Of a DNA stretch of 27,853 nt, positions 15,055-23,287 are shown one piece after another (positions within the stretch are counted from its first letter, which is position 1; each line of letters begins with the position of its first letter). This DNA is from EX4484-2 sp964592095. GTDB lineage: Archaea > Altiarchaeota > Altiarchaeia > IMC4 > QMZM01. The translations under genes and the position numbers were made by a program. Location of the stretch: contig CAZQER010000013.1 of NCBI GenBank assembly GCA_964592095.1, positions 1 through 27,853 on the forward strand, in the 5' to 3' direction. The notes beneath the pieces are model-generated. The model had not been told where the DNA came from. It searched no databases and was given only the letters and a program-made list of their open reading frames with translations.

Positions 15055-15927
15055 ATGGACAGGATTAGAATATATCTAATATTTATAACCGTAATAATCA
15101 TACTCGGATGTGTTAATAATAAAAAAACAACCACAACAACTACAACAATCACAACTACAACCTCTATAACAATTACAACAACGATCATAGAAACAACAAC
15201 AGAAATGCCCTATTGGATGAGATACATAGGCAATGAAAATCTAACGCCGAATATATCTGAAAATTTATCTGCAATCAATACAAGTCAATTCAATGAAACA
15301 AATCTCTCTGTTGTTAATAAAACAACCGTTATTAAGAATGTCAGATGCAATAATGGTTCTGACTGTGGTGATAAGAAGGTTACATTTGGATGCGGCAGGG
15401 TTTATGTTGAGATAGGTGATGATATATACTTGGGTGAGATAATACAGAAGTATGAGTATTTCCCGATATGTAGATATCCCGGAACAAACAGGTCATTCTG
15501 TGAATATATGGGTCCAATAATAATAACAGAGGATAAATGCTATGAAAAACAGATGGTATGTGACGAAGAACATAAAAGATGTGTACCTCCCAAGGATGGT
15601 AATTACCTTGATTTTGTTCAGAGGAGATACACACTTAGATGTAGGTGTGGGAATGGAATATTAGAGAATAAACCGGGATGTGATGAAGAGTGTGAACCTC
15701 CAGATTCAGATAATAATGAATATTGTAAGCAGACAACAGAGGGTTGTGTTGGACACAGATATATGACAAGGTCGGATGATAGGGGTTATTGTGACAAACG
15801 CTGTAAATGCAGGGAAGATAGATTCAATACACCTACCTGTATGAAGGGTAAATGTGATGCAGAATGTGATGATGATTCAGATTGTAATGGAGGTAAATGC
15901 AATCTAACTACATGTCTCTGTGAGTAA
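15055..15927 (+). CDS. Cysteine-rich surface lipoprotein with Thr-rich stalk
   Basis: This 290-residue secreted protein starts with MDRIRIYLIFITVIIILGC, a signal peptide ending in a lipobox-like ILGC with C19 as the likely anchor. A TTG six codons upstream (15037) is also open but less likely. Residues about 25-52 are almost entirely threonine with isoleucine and serine, like an O-glycosylated stalk. The next part carries several N-glycosylation sequons (NLT, NIS, NLS, NTS, NET, NKT). The rest is rich in cysteine, with about 28 to 30 in all. It includes CGNGILENKPGCDEECEPP, which resembles the CGDGIxxxGEECDDGN repeats of DUF4215-like proteins, and a final C-D3-SDCNGGKC…CLCE motif. It is probably a disulfide-bonded adhesin or binding domain outside the cell; the ligand is unknown. 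Confidence 0.72.
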   Translation: MDRIRIYLIFITVIIILGCVNNKKTTTTTTTITTTTSITITTTIIETTTEMPYWMRYIGNENLTPNISENLSAINTSQFNETNLSVVNKTTVIKNVRCNNGSDCGDKKVTFGCGRVYVEIGDDIYLGEIIQKYEYFPICRYPGTNRSFCEYMGPIIITEDKCYEKQMVCDEEHKRCVPPKDGNYLDFVQRRYTLRCRCGNGILENKPGCDEECEPPDSDNNEYCKQTTEGCVGHRYMTRSDDRGYCDKRCKCREDRFNTPTCMKGKCDAECDDDSDCNGGKCNLTTCLCE

Positions 15928-15988
15928 AAATAATTGAATTAAATATATTCATTCAAAAGAATATAATCATCATAATCATCAATTAAAA

Positions 15989-16330
15989 ATGTTTCCAGGA
16001 AATATCAATCCAAGACAGATGAAGCAGATGATGAGGCGAATGGGCATAAAAATAGATGACATTGATGCAGATATGGTTGTTATATATGAGTCAGATAGAA
16101 AGATTATAATAGAAGAGCCACAGGTAATGAAGACAACAATGCAGGGTCAAGAGATGTTTCAAATCATAGGTGGAAGGATAAGGACAGAGGAAAAGGATGC
16201 GAAGATGGAGATTGAGGAAGAGGATATAAAGATGGTTGCTCAACAAACCAATGTAAGTGAAAAAGAGGCAAGAAAGGCACTTGAAGAGACCAACGGAGAT
16301 ATTGCCGCTGCTATTATGAAATTGAAATAA
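15989..16330 (+). CDS. nac: Archaeal nascent polypeptide-associated complex protein (alpha-NAC)
   Basis: This is the archaeal homologue of eukaryotic alpha-NAC. It binds ribosomes and new chains near the exit tunnel as a homodimer. The 113-residue protein begins MFPGNINPRQMKQMMRRMGI, the archaeal consensus. A NAC beta-barrel follows (about 25-68), and then a UBA domain (about 74-113: IKMVAQQTNVSEKEARKALE, ETNGDIAAAIMKL). It is full length. The glmS gene follows 7 bp later. A TATA-like TTAAATATATTC at about 15938-15949 lies some 45 nt upstream of the ATG. Confidence 0.95.
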   Translation: MFPGNINPRQMKQMMRRMGIKIDDIDADMVVIYESDRKIIIEEPQVMKTTMQGQEMFQIIGGRIRTEEKDAKMEIEEEDIKMVAQQTNVSEKEARKALEETNGDIAAAIMKLK

Positions 16331-16337
16331 CAGGAGA

Positions 16338-18110
16338 ATGTGCGGTATAGCAGGATATATAGGTAAAGAGAACGCACCCGAAATTCTCTTTGATATGTTA
16401 AAAAGATTGGAATATAGGGGTTATGACTCTGCTGGAATTGCCTGTATTTCCAATAATATACTCTACATATCAAAGGATAAGGGAAAGGTCTCTGAAATAG
16501 AAGAAAAGGTAAATCTAAGCAATATAGATTCCAAGATAGGTATTGCACATACAAGATGGGCAACACATGGGGAACCATCACATATAAATTCCCATCCACA
16601 TACAGATTGCAAGGAAAAATTTTGTGTTGTTCATAATGGAATAATTGAAAATTATAATGATTTGAGGGATGAGCTAATAATGAAGGGTCATAGATTTACC
16701 TCTGAAACAGATACTGAGGTCATCCCTCATCTTATTGAAGAACTTTTTGATGGAGATTTTGAAACAGCATTTGTAGATACAATAAATAAACTTAGAGGGA
16801 GCTTTGCGATAGCTGTAATTTCTCTATTGGATGCAGATAAAATCTTTGTGGCAAGAAAAGAATCACCATTAATCATAGGAATAGGAAATGGAGAAAATCT
16901 TATAGCCTCTGATACACCGGCACTAATACATAAAACCAGAGATGTTATAATCTTAGATGATTTTAATTATGGCATTGTCGGAAGTGATTATATAATAATA
17001 AAGGATTTAAACAGCAGGAAGGAGATAAAGAAGGAGATACATCATATTGAATGGGATGTGAAACAGGCGGAAAAAGAGGGCTATAAACATTTTATGCTTA
17101 AAGAGATATTTGAGGAACCATTTGCAGTAAAAAATGCACTAAAGGCACAGGAGGATATAAAGAAAATAGCAAAAAGGATATCAAAACTTGACAGAATATA
17201 CTTTGTAGCATGTGGCACTGCATTTTATGCATCATTGGTTGCAAAGTATTTACTGGAGAGGTTTGGTATAGCCTCAGATGCAATATTGGGCTCGGAATTC
17301 AGGTATTCCACTGTGAATACAGTAAACAAAAATTGTGCAATAATTGCGGTTTCACAATCTGGTGAAACAGCAGATACATTGGTCTCTGCAAGGGAATCCA
17401 AAAATAAGGGTGCGTATGTTGCAGGTATAGTTAATGTTGTTGGCTCTTCATTAACAAGAATAGTTGATGATAATATCTATATATATGCCGGACCAGAGAT
17501 TGCCGTTGCATCAACAAAGGCATACATAGGTCAGATTACATCATTGACATTACTTTCATTATTCCTGGCTAAGGAGAAGGGAAGGATAAATGAGGAGTAT
17601 CTCATGGATATCCTGGATAATATGTATAGTATCCCAGATAAAATAACACAAGTATTGAATAATAATAAAGAAATCATGGAGTTGGCAGAGAAATTCTGTA
17701 AGAAAGAGATTTTCTTTTACATGGGAAGAAGACAAAATCTTCCAACCGCTCTTGAGGGCGCATTAAAGATAAAGGAGATATCATATGTTCATGCGGAGGC
17801 TTATCCCGCAGGTGAGATGAAGCATGGGCCGTTAGCACTTCTTGAGAGGGGAGTTCCAGTAATAGCAATAATGCCAAATGATGAGCTATTGGAAAAAATG
17901 GAAAATAACATTTCAGAGGCAAGGGCGAGGAATGCCATTGTATTGAAGGTGTCTGAAAATGGCGAATTCAGGGTTCCTGCCGTGGATCCATTACTATCTC
18001 CAATTGTTTATATAACTCCATTACACCTTTTCGCATATTATATCTCTATCAAGAGGGGACTTGACCCAGACAAGCCAAGAAATCTGGCAAAATCTGTCAC
18101 TGTAGAATAG
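16338..18110 (+). CDS. glmS: Glutamine–fructose-6-phosphate aminotransferase
   Basis: GlmS makes glucosamine-6-phosphate from fructose-6-phosphate and glutamine, the entry to UDP-GlcNAc and surface glycans. The 590-residue protein starts MCGIAGYIG, where Cys2 becomes the N-terminal nucleophile. A class II glutaminase domain (to about 215) contains HTRWATHG and SETDTEVI. Two SIS domains follow (about 270-400 and 440-580) with CGTAFYASLVAK, SQSGETADT and GRRQNLPTALEGALKIKEIS. The C-terminal PRNLAKSVTVE is the family hallmark. Length is close to the usual 600. An AGGAGA directly abuts the ATG, too close for a standard Shine-Dalgarno. Translation may depend on the upstream nac gene, 7 bp away. 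Confidence 0.97.
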   Translation: MCGIAGYIGKENAPEILFDMLKRLEYRGYDSAGIACISNNILYISKDKGKVSEIEEKVNLSNIDSKIGIAHTRWATHGEPSHINSHPHTDCKEKFCVVHNGIIENYNDLRDELIMKGHRFTSETDTEVIPHLIEELFDGDFETAFVDTINKLRGSFAIAVISLLDADKIFVARKESPLIIGIGNGENLIASDTPALIHKTRDVIILDDFNYGIVGSDYIIIKDLNSRKEIKKEIHHIEWDVKQAEKEGYKHFMLKEIFEEPFAVKNALKAQEDIKKIAKRISKLDRIYFVACGTAFYASLVAKYLLERFGIASDAILGSEFRYSTVNTVNKNCAIIAVSQSGETADTLVSARESKNKGAYVAGIVNVVGSSLTRIVDDNIYIYAGPEIAVASTKAYIGQITSLTLLSLFLAKEKGRINEEYLMDILDNMYSIPDKITQVLNNNKEIMELAEKFCKKEIFFYMGRRQNLPTALEGALKIKEISYVHAEAYPAGEMKHGPLALLERGVPVIAIMPNDELLEKMENNISEARARNAIVLKVSENGEFRVPAVDPLLSPIVYITPLHLFAYYISIKRGLDPDKPRNLAKSVTVE

Positions 18111-18136
18111 TGGAGATAGATAAATAAATTGATAAA

Positions 18137-18150
18137 ATTTTCAGATTTTT
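18137..18150. terminator. T-rich stretch between convergent glmS and M16 genes
   Basis: TTTTCAGATTTTTC follows glmS by 26 nt in the 42-bp gap before the convergent M16 stop. Archaeal RNA polymerase terminates on such T-rich tracts without a hairpin, so this could end the nac-glmS transcript. It is weak evidence in an AT-rich region. Confidence 0.3.
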
Positions 18151-18152
18151 CA

Positions 18153-19394
18153 TTATACCCTATCGTCTTGCTTTAATATGGTTAGTGTATAATTCTCATC
18201 TAAATAATCCCTTGCAGCACTCATTATATCGTACTTAGAGACACCTTTTATCAATTTATTCTTTTTTCTGAAATCAAATGGTATATTATAAAACTCGCTC
18301 TCAAGCATTAAGATTGCCCTATCAGTAATATTTTCAAGTTTGTCGTCATATTTGGATATAATCAATTTCTTTGTGCCTCTGAATTCCCTCTCCGGGATCT
18401 TTTTATTCTTTAAATTTTCAAATATTTTTAATATGGTTTCTTTTGTTTCATTTAGTCTACTTGGGTCAAATCCATCTACATGTGTAAAAAACATTCCCTC
18501 CCTTCCAAATGAATGATATAAAGAGCCAACTGAGTAACCTATACCTCTTTTTTCTCTCAATTCATAGAACATTCTGGAAGAAAGCCCCTCGGAAAGAATT
18601 GATGATAGAATATCCAATTTGAAATAATCATCACTTTGATATCCCGGAACCCTGTAACCAAGTGCAAGATACATCTGGTTTATATCCTTTCTTCTCTCCT
18701 CCCTGTAGAGTTTTTTATTCTTTATTTCAATATTCTCATCCTTTACACTCCCCCCCCTTTTCATACTTCCAAAGGTATCCCCAATCTTTTCCAATAATAC
18801 CCTTTCATCAAATCTCCCACAAATGGATATTACCATATTGTTTGGTTTATAAAATCTTTTTTTAAATTTTTCAAGGTCGTTCTTCTTCATGAGGGTTATA
18901 GATTTTACAGTACCTTCAATCTTTCTTTCCAACGCAGTTCCCTTGAAAAGGGTTGGTATGAATAATCCAAGTATTGAATACTTCTCAGGTGAGTTTATAT
19001 AATTCTGAATCTCAGTTAAGATTACTTGCCTTTCTAATTCAAATTCATCCTCTCTATACTTAAAATTTGTTGCCGCCTCAAAAAGAATCTGGATTACATT
19101 ATTTAACTCTCTGTAGGGTGTTTTTGCATAAAATGCCGTATACTTCCATGTGGTGTATGCATTAACAATCGTTCCACTATACTCTAAATCCTCAATAATC
19201 TGTCTTGTTGTTCTATATCTGTTGGACTTGAAGAGTAAATGTTCATTGAAATGGCTTATACCACTTATCTTATCATTCTCATTAACTGGACCTACCTTTA
19301 CTCCTATAAGAAGGGCAGCCTTCTTTGTATTTGGTCTTTTTTCCATCAGCAACCTCAAACCATTCTGGAAATCAATCCTTTTAATTTCCCTCAT
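18153..19394 (-). CDS. M16-family zinc peptidase
   Basis: This 413-residue protein has the inverted zinc motif HFNEH at residues 48-52 and the downstream glutamate near residue 128 (ERQVILTEIQ), the full HxxEH(x~76)E site of pitrilysin and processing-peptidase proteins. A second M16 half with YREERRKDINQMYLALGYRV and the RGIGYSV segment (the R…Y transition-state motif) follows. At 413 residues it is the usual size of bacterial PqqL/YmxG-like members. No signal peptide is visible, so it probably acts in the cytoplasm. It starts 2 bp after the stop of the MBL hydrolase gene, so the two form an operon. A G8 run at 18750-18757 encodes an RGG turn. The substrate is unknown. Confidence 0.9.
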   Translation of the reverse strand: MREIKRIDFQNGLRLLMEKRPNTKKAALLIGVKVGPVNENDKISGISHFNEHLLFKSNRYRTTRQIIEDLEYSGTIVNAYTTWKYTAFYAKTPYRELNNVIQILFEAATNFKYREDEFELERQVILTEIQNYINSPEKYSILGLFIPTLFKGTALERKIEGTVKSITLMKKNDLEKFKKRFYKPNNMVISICGRFDERVLLEKIGDTFGSMKRGGSVKDENIEIKNKKLYREERRKDINQMYLALGYRVPGYQSDDYFKLDILSSILSEGLSSRMFYELREKRGIGYSVGSLYHSFGREGMFFTHVDGFDPSRLNETKETILKIFENLKNKKIPEREFRGTKKLIISKYDDKLENITDRAILMLESEFYNIPFDFRKKNKLIKGVSKYDIMSAARDYLDENYTLTILKQDDRV

Positions 19395-19396
19395 TT

Positions 19397-20167
19397 TTAA
19401 ATAAGTGTTGTTTGCCTTTCTTTCTTTTTGAGTTCCAAATCTATTTCCATCCCATCTCTTGCGGCGATTGTTTTTACACCGGTCTTATCCTCGACCCTCT
19501 TAGCCTCTCTCTCCGGGTTTGCATTTAGCATCTGCATCCCAAAATGATTTAGGATAAGAAGGTCAGGTTTTGCATTTCTTGCAATCTCTATAACCTTATC
19601 CACATTCAGATGCGTCTTTATTTCCCTACCAGAGGGGAATATGGAATTCAGAATCAGAATCTTTGATTTTTTATAATATGGAATGAGTTTTTTATTGTAA
19701 TCTGTATCTGAGCTATATGTTATTATACCATGTTCTGAGAAAAATTTGAATCCTATTGCATCTACATGCATAAATGTCGGTATCGTTTCTACTTTAATAT
19801 CTCCAATATTAAATTCATTTCCAGGCTCCGGGATAATTAAATTTACAGCCTTTTTATGATAATCTGAGATATACTCAAGGGTATTTTTCTCTATAACTAA
19901 TGTTCCTCTATCCTCCTTCATACCGTAGGTCATCGCCTCAATCAAAATCTCTGTATCAGAATAATGGTCTAAATGTTTATGTGAGACAAATATGGCATCC
20001 AATTTCTGTGGATTTTTACCAAATTGTAATGCCCTTATCAATGCTCCAGGTCCCGGGTCTATTATAATCCTACATTCCAAATCCAGCCATATTCCCCCAG
20101 AATACCTCCTCTGTGAGAGAACTACAAATCTCCCCCCACCAGTTCCAAGAAATGTAATAGATGCCAT
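19397..20167 (-). CDS. Metallo-beta-lactamase-fold hydrolase
   Basis: This 256-residue MBL-fold protein begins MASITFLGTGGGRFV, as RNase Z-like and related MBL hydrolases do. It has the metal motif HKHLDH at residues 63-68. Further ligands are likely in PTFMHVDAIGF, SSDTDY and LILNHFG. It is not long enough for the β-CASP RNA nucleases and has no exosite arm of RNase Z, so it is a generic MBL hydrolase, perhaps a phosphodiesterase. It is co-transcribed with the M16 peptidase, which begins 2 bp downstream. It is divergent from the DUF3795 gene across a 35-bp A/T-only gap. Confidence 0.87.
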   Translation of the reverse strand: MASITFLGTGGGRFVVLSQRRYSGGIWLDLECRIIIDPGPGALIRALQFGKNPQKLDAIFVSHKHLDHYSDTEILIEAMTYGMKEDRGTLVIEKNTLEYISDYHKKAVNLIIPEPGNEFNIGDIKVETIPTFMHVDAIGFKFFSEHGIITYSSDTDYNKKLIPYYKKSKILILNSIFPSGREIKTHLNVDKVIEIARNAKPDLLILNHFGMQMLNANPEREAKRVEDKTGVKTIAARDGMEIDLELKKKERQTTLI

Positions 20168-20202
20168 AACTTAATATTAAATTTTTATTCACAAATATTA
20201 TT

Positions 20203-20445
20203 ATGAAAATTTCAACCTGTGGTGTAGTATGTGAATATTGTCCCAGATATAGAATAAAGAAATGCAGTGGTTGTAATCCAAATCCATATTGCGGAATACC
20301 TGATTGTGCTGAAGTAAGGGGAGTTGAGTATTGTTTTCTCTGCGATGACTTTCCATGTGATAGACACTACGGAAGATGTAATAATCTCGTGATCTTTGAT
20401 AAAAAATGGCTTGACTTCATTAAGAAGGAAAAGGAGGATGAATGA
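20203..20445 (+). CDS. DUF3795 cysteine-rich small protein
   Basis: This 80-residue protein matches the DUF3795 pattern: CGVVCEYCPRYR near the N-terminus, CSGCNPNPYCGIPDCA in the middle, then GVEYCFLCDDFPCDR. It has a dozen cysteines, which suggests it binds zinc or an Fe-S cluster. The function of the family is not known. Its stop overlaps the region just before dapB, whose Shine-Dalgarno GGAGG (20433-20437) lies within its last codons. The two genes are therefore coupled. Confidence 0.82.
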   Translation: MKISTCGVVCEYCPRYRIKKCSGCNPNPYCGIPDCAEVRGVEYCFLCDDFPCDRHYGRCNNLVIFDKKWLDFIKKEKEDE

Positions 20446-20446
20446 A

Positions 20447-21253
20447 ATGATAAAGGTTTGTATATTGGGATGCGGTAGGATGGGAAAGGAGATAATCAAG
20501 GAATGTGTTAATGAAGGATTTGAGATAGTGGCAGCTGTAGATGCTCCAGATAATCCCATAAATGGAAAGGACGCAGGATTAATTTCCGGGATTGGAAAAT
20601 TGGGGGTAATGGTTTCATCAGCATCTAACTTAGAGAAAATAATAGAGAAATCAAAGCCAGATGTGGTAATAGATTTTACCAATGCAGAGGCTTCATTCTG
20701 GAATTCCAAGGTTATTTTCCAAAAAGGAATCAATATGGTGATAGGTACCACTGGGTTTAGTGATGAACAGATAAGAGAAATTCGGAGATATATAAAAAGA
20801 TACAATGTAGGGGTTGTAATCTCACCAAACATGAGCATTGGTGTTAATGTGTTCTGGAATCTGATAGAGATGGCAACAAAATTATTGAAGGATTATGATA
20901 TTGAAATAATTGAGAGTCATCATAGATTTAAGAGAGATGCACCATCTGGAACTGCATTAAAAACAGCAGAAATCATTGCAGATATCTTGAATGAAAATCT
21001 TGATGATATGGGTATATTTGGGAGAAAGGGAATATCAGAAAGAAGAAAGGGTGAGTTGGGAATTCATGCTATAAGGGCGGGAGATATTGTAGGAGAGCAT
21101 ACAGTTCTTTACGCTACTATTGGTGAGAGGATAGAGATTATTCACAGAGCACATTCAAGAATGGCTTTTGTAAAGGGTGTAATAAAAGCGGTGAAGTTTA
21201 TCAGAAAAAGGAAAGGTATTTATGATATGAAAGATGTATTAGGTATTGAATGA
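20447..21253 (+). CDS. dapB: 4-hydroxy-tetrahydrodipicolinate reductase
   Basis: DapB reduces 4-hydroxy-tetrahydrodipicolinate with NAD(P)H in the diaminopimelate route to lysine. The 268-residue protein has the N-terminal nucleotide-binding GCGRMGKEI, VVIDFTNAEA, GTTGFS and SPNMSIGVN. The catalytic segment ESHHRFKRDAPSGTAL carries the two histidines at 158-159 and the lysine at 162. A more upstream start at 20396 is possible in frame, but the ATG at 20447 is preferred: GGAGG at 20433-20437 sits 9 nt before it and the protein then opens at the Rossmann strand MIKVCILG. The GxxGRMG loop has a cysteine in place of the usual alanine. lysA of the same pathway lies at 26286. The convergent hjc gene ends 1 bp away. 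Confidence 0.95.
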   Translation: MIKVCILGCGRMGKEIIKECVNEGFEIVAAVDAPDNPINGKDAGLISGIGKLGVMVSSASNLEKIIEKSKPDVVIDFTNAEASFWNSKVIFQKGINMVIGTTGFSDEQIREIRRYIKRYNVGVVISPNMSIGVNVFWNLIEMATKLLKDYDIEIIESHHRFKRDAPSGTALKTAEIIADILNENLDDMGIFGRKGISERRKGELGIHAIRAGDIVGEHTVLYATIGERIEIIHRAHSRMAFVKGVIKAVKFIRKRKGIYDMKDVLGIE

Positions 21254-21254
21254 A

Positions 21255-21641
21255 TTATAAAAGCATTTGTTTTCCAATAACAGCATCAATTGTCAGATAC
21301 TTATCCCTATCCGTTATGGTGAAATTTTTTCTGGATAGGAGATAATCAATTTCATAAAATCTCGGTTCCGATTTTGGAAATTTTATTACAATATATCCAC
21401 TTCCACCAGATATATCAGAAAAACTTTTTAGTGATTCTACAGCCTTTTTGAGATTTATTCGCTCTTTTTTTGTGGTTTTACACTCAATCAATAAAACATT
21501 TCCATCTTTTATTGCAATTACATCTGGTACTGGGAATGAAACACTCCCTGAGCCAGTGGCTCTCATAGCAGCCCACCCCCTTTTCCATAATCCCCTTACT
21601 ATCTCCCTCTCAAAATTTGCCCCTTTACTATACCTGCTCAT
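21255..21641 (-). CDS. hjc: Holliday junction resolvase Hjc
   Basis: Hjc is the archaeal enzyme that cuts four-way DNA junctions during recombination and fork repair. The 128-residue protein opens SRYSKGANFEREIVRGLWK, the family start with the first acidic ligand in the FERE segment. It carries the PD-(D/E)XK core: PDVIAI with D40 and LIECKTT with E53 and K55. The length is typical (120-145). The start overlaps the 3' end of nadA by 14 bp, so it is probably translated from the nadA transcript. The pairing of nadA and hjc has no evident metabolic sense. Confidence 0.94.
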   Translation of the reverse strand: MSRYSKGANFEREIVRGLWKRGWAAMRATGSGSVSFPVPDVIAIKDGNVLLIECKTTKKERINLKKAVESLKSFSDISGGSGYIVIKFPKSEPRFYEIDYLLSRKNFTITDRDKYLTIDAVIGKQMLL

Positions 21642-22560
21642 TTTTTTTATATTTGCTTATCTCAAACATTCTATCAATTGCTCTTTTTGCATTCTTTATT
21701 ATATTCTCTGGGATTTTTACCTCATATATATAATTTTTCAGGGAATCTCTCAACTTTTCAAGTGTAATTGACTTCATTGGAGGACATACCGTCGCTGATG
21801 ATGCCATGTAAAATTTTTTTTCGGGAATATCTCTCTTTAGCCTATATATCATATCATTTTCTGTTCCGATTATGAATTCATCGGCATCTGATTCTTTACA
21901 GTATTTTACCATACCTTCAGTAGATGCAATCTTATCCGCCATCCTTTGAACCTCTGGAATTGTCTCAGGATGAGCAATCAATTCTGCTGCTGGGTGTCTT
22001 TTCATCGCCCTTAGAACATCATCCTTTGAAAGTTGATTATGTGTTGGACAATTACCCCATTCAGGCACTATTATAATATCTTTCTTTGTTCTCTCCTCAA
22101 CATAGTATGCAAGATTCCTATCTGGCCCAAAAATAACAATGTTCGACTCCATAGAATTAACTACCTCAGATGCATTTGCAGAGGTACAAACACAATCCGC
22201 CAGAGCTTTTGTCTCAGCCGATGAGTTTACATATAAAACAACCTCAGCATCGGGATACTTACTCTTTTTCTCTTCAATATCCTTCGGAGTTAGCATCTGA
22301 GCCATTGGACATTTAGCTAAAAGGTCTGGAATCAATACCCTTTTTTCAGGATTTATTATCTTTGCCGTCTCTGCCATGAAATAAACCCCACAAAATACTA
22401 TTGTTTCCGCATCTGTATCAAGAGCCTTTCTACCCAAGACCAAGGAATCACCCACGAAGTCTGCAATTTCCTGTACCTCTGGTCTCTGATAATTATGTGC
22501 CAAGATTATGGCATTCCTATTTTCTTTAAGTTTTTTTATTTCTAAATAGATATTTGTCAT
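21628..22560 (-). CDS. nadA: Quinolinate synthase A
   Basis: NadA condenses iminoaspartate with dihydroxyacetone phosphate to make quinolinate for NAD synthesis. From the ATG at 22560 the 310-residue protein has the opening AIILAHNYQRPEVQEIADFV. The three [4Fe-4S] ligand cysteines are at about 84 (LLAKCPM), 171 (WGNCPTH) and 259 (SATVCPPM), the spacing of archaeal NadA. A TTG start seven codons upstream is less likely. A TATA-like ATTATATATTG about 27 nt upstream of the ATG suggests a leaderless transcript. NadB and NadC are not in the window. Confidence 0.96.
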   Translation of the reverse strand: MTNIYLEIKKLKENRNAIILAHNYQRPEVQEIADFVGDSLVLGRKALDTDAETIVFCGVYFMAETAKIINPEKRVLIPDLLAKCPMAQMLTPKDIEEKKSKYPDAEVVLYVNSSAETKALADCVCTSANASEVVNSMESNIVIFGPDRNLAYYVEERTKKDIIIVPEWGNCPTHNQLSKDDVLRAMKRHPAAELIAHPETIPEVQRMADKIASTEGMVKYCKESDADEFIIGTENDMIYRLKRDIPEKKFYMASSATVCPPMKSITLEKLRDSLKNYIYEVKIPENIIKNAKRAIDRMFEISKYKKNEQV

Positions 22561-22581
22561 CTTATTCACATATAGATACAA

Positions 22582-22592
22582 TATATAATAGT
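22582..22592 (-). promoter_or_regulatory. TATA-like box for nadA
   Basis: On the minus strand TATATATTGTA-like sequence (22582-22592) lies 23-32 nt before the nadA ATG at 22560, and no ribosome-binding site precedes that ATG. Both fit a leaderless nadA transcript. The assignment is by position and composition. Confidence 0.35.
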
Positions 22593-22637
22593 ATTTTCAA
22601 TAAATTAGTATTTAATCTTGATTGAAATCAAACAACT

Positions 22638-22744
22638 CCGCACTGAAGTGTGGATTATTATATAATATATAAACACGCAAAAATGCAAAATACCAATTTC
22701 AAAAACAAAGGGGTGAAAGCGCAGGGTTTATTCCTTGCGTGTTT
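22638..22744 (+). promoter_or_regulatory. Structured leader/promoter region before the CoaC-like gene
   Basis: Three elements lie in 107 bp. CCGCAC-TGAA-GTGTGG (22638-22653) forms a six-pair hairpin or palindrome with one G-T. TTATATAATATATAAA (about 22658-22673) is a TATA region. A perfect 10-bp inverted repeat follows, AAACACGCAA (22671-22680) with TTGCGTGTTT (22735-22744), ending 3 nt before the ATG at 22748. The right arm can instead close a local seven-pair hairpin with CGCAGGG (22720-22726). This gives two exclusive pairings next to the start codon, like a translation switch, if transcription starts early enough to include the left arm. No Shine-Dalgarno is near the ATG. Confidence 0.4.
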
Positions 22745-22747
22745 GTA

Positions 22748-23275
22748 ATGAAATCGGGTAAAAAGATTGTTTTAGCAGTATGTGGAAGTGTTGCGGCAAT
22801 TGAAGTTCCAAAACTTGTGAGGGAATTGATTAGGAAGGGATATGATGTGGAATGTGTGATGTCAGATTCTGCAAAAAGGATTTTACATCCAAATGTTTTG
22901 GAATGGGCATCACAAAACAGCGTTATAACAGAGATAACAGGTATGGTTGAGCATGTAAGACTCTGCGGCGTGAATGGAGAGGCATCCCTTCTTTTGATAT
23001 GCCCCTCAACATCAAATACTATATCAAAGATAGCATGCGGAATTGATGATACCACTGTAACCACCTTTGCCACTACAGCAATAGGTTCTGGAATACCTAT
23101 TATAATAGTTCCTGCAATGCATTCCTCAATGTATAAGAACCCATTTATCATAGAAAACATAAAAAAACTTAAAGAAAATGGAATTCATTTTATAGAACCA
23201 AAATTTGATGAAAATAAGGCAAAACTTGCAGATATTGATAAAATAATTAGAGAGGTACATAGAATATTAGGGTAA
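22748..23275 (+). CDS. CoaC-like flavoprotein (phosphopantothenoylcysteine decarboxylase family)
   Basis: This 175-residue HFCD-type flavoprotein has the FMN-binding opening VLAVCGSVAAIEVPKLVREL. It continues with ITGMVEHVRLCG (H69 aligns with the catalytic histidine), CPSTSNTISKIACGIDDTTV and VPAMHSSMYKNP (122-132). The last motif corresponds to PAMNxxM of Dfp/CoaC, with H in place of N. In most archaea this domain is fused to CoaB; here it stands alone and CoaB is not adjacent. It probably decarboxylates 4'-phosphopantothenoylcysteine in coenzyme A synthesis, but another flavoprotein role is possible. A GTG at 22739 would add three residues; the ATG was chosen. AMMECR1 follows after 12 bp. 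Confidence 0.75.
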   Translation: MKSGKKIVLAVCGSVAAIEVPKLVRELIRKGYDVECVMSDSAKRILHPNVLEWASQNSVITEITGMVEHVRLCGVNGEASLLLICPSTSNTISKIACGIDDTTVTTFATTAIGSGIPIIIVPAMHSSMYKNPFIIENIKKLKENGIHFIEPKFDENKAKLADIDKIIREVHRILG

Positions 23276-23287
23276 AATTGGGGCAAG

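Noticed and set aside
15118..15200. ACA-rich run taken as a possible microsatellite or CRISPR-like repeat
   Set aside because: It is the in-frame threonine stalk of the lipoprotein; units are irregular and there are no spacers.
16332..16337. AGGAGA as the Shine-Dalgarno of glmS
   Set aside because: It directly touches the ATG, too close for normal use; reported only as an oddity of glmS.
20396..20446. Upstream start for dapB
   Set aside because: It adds a basic tail unlike the family and lies within the DUF3795 gene; GGAGG is placed correctly for the ATG at 20447.
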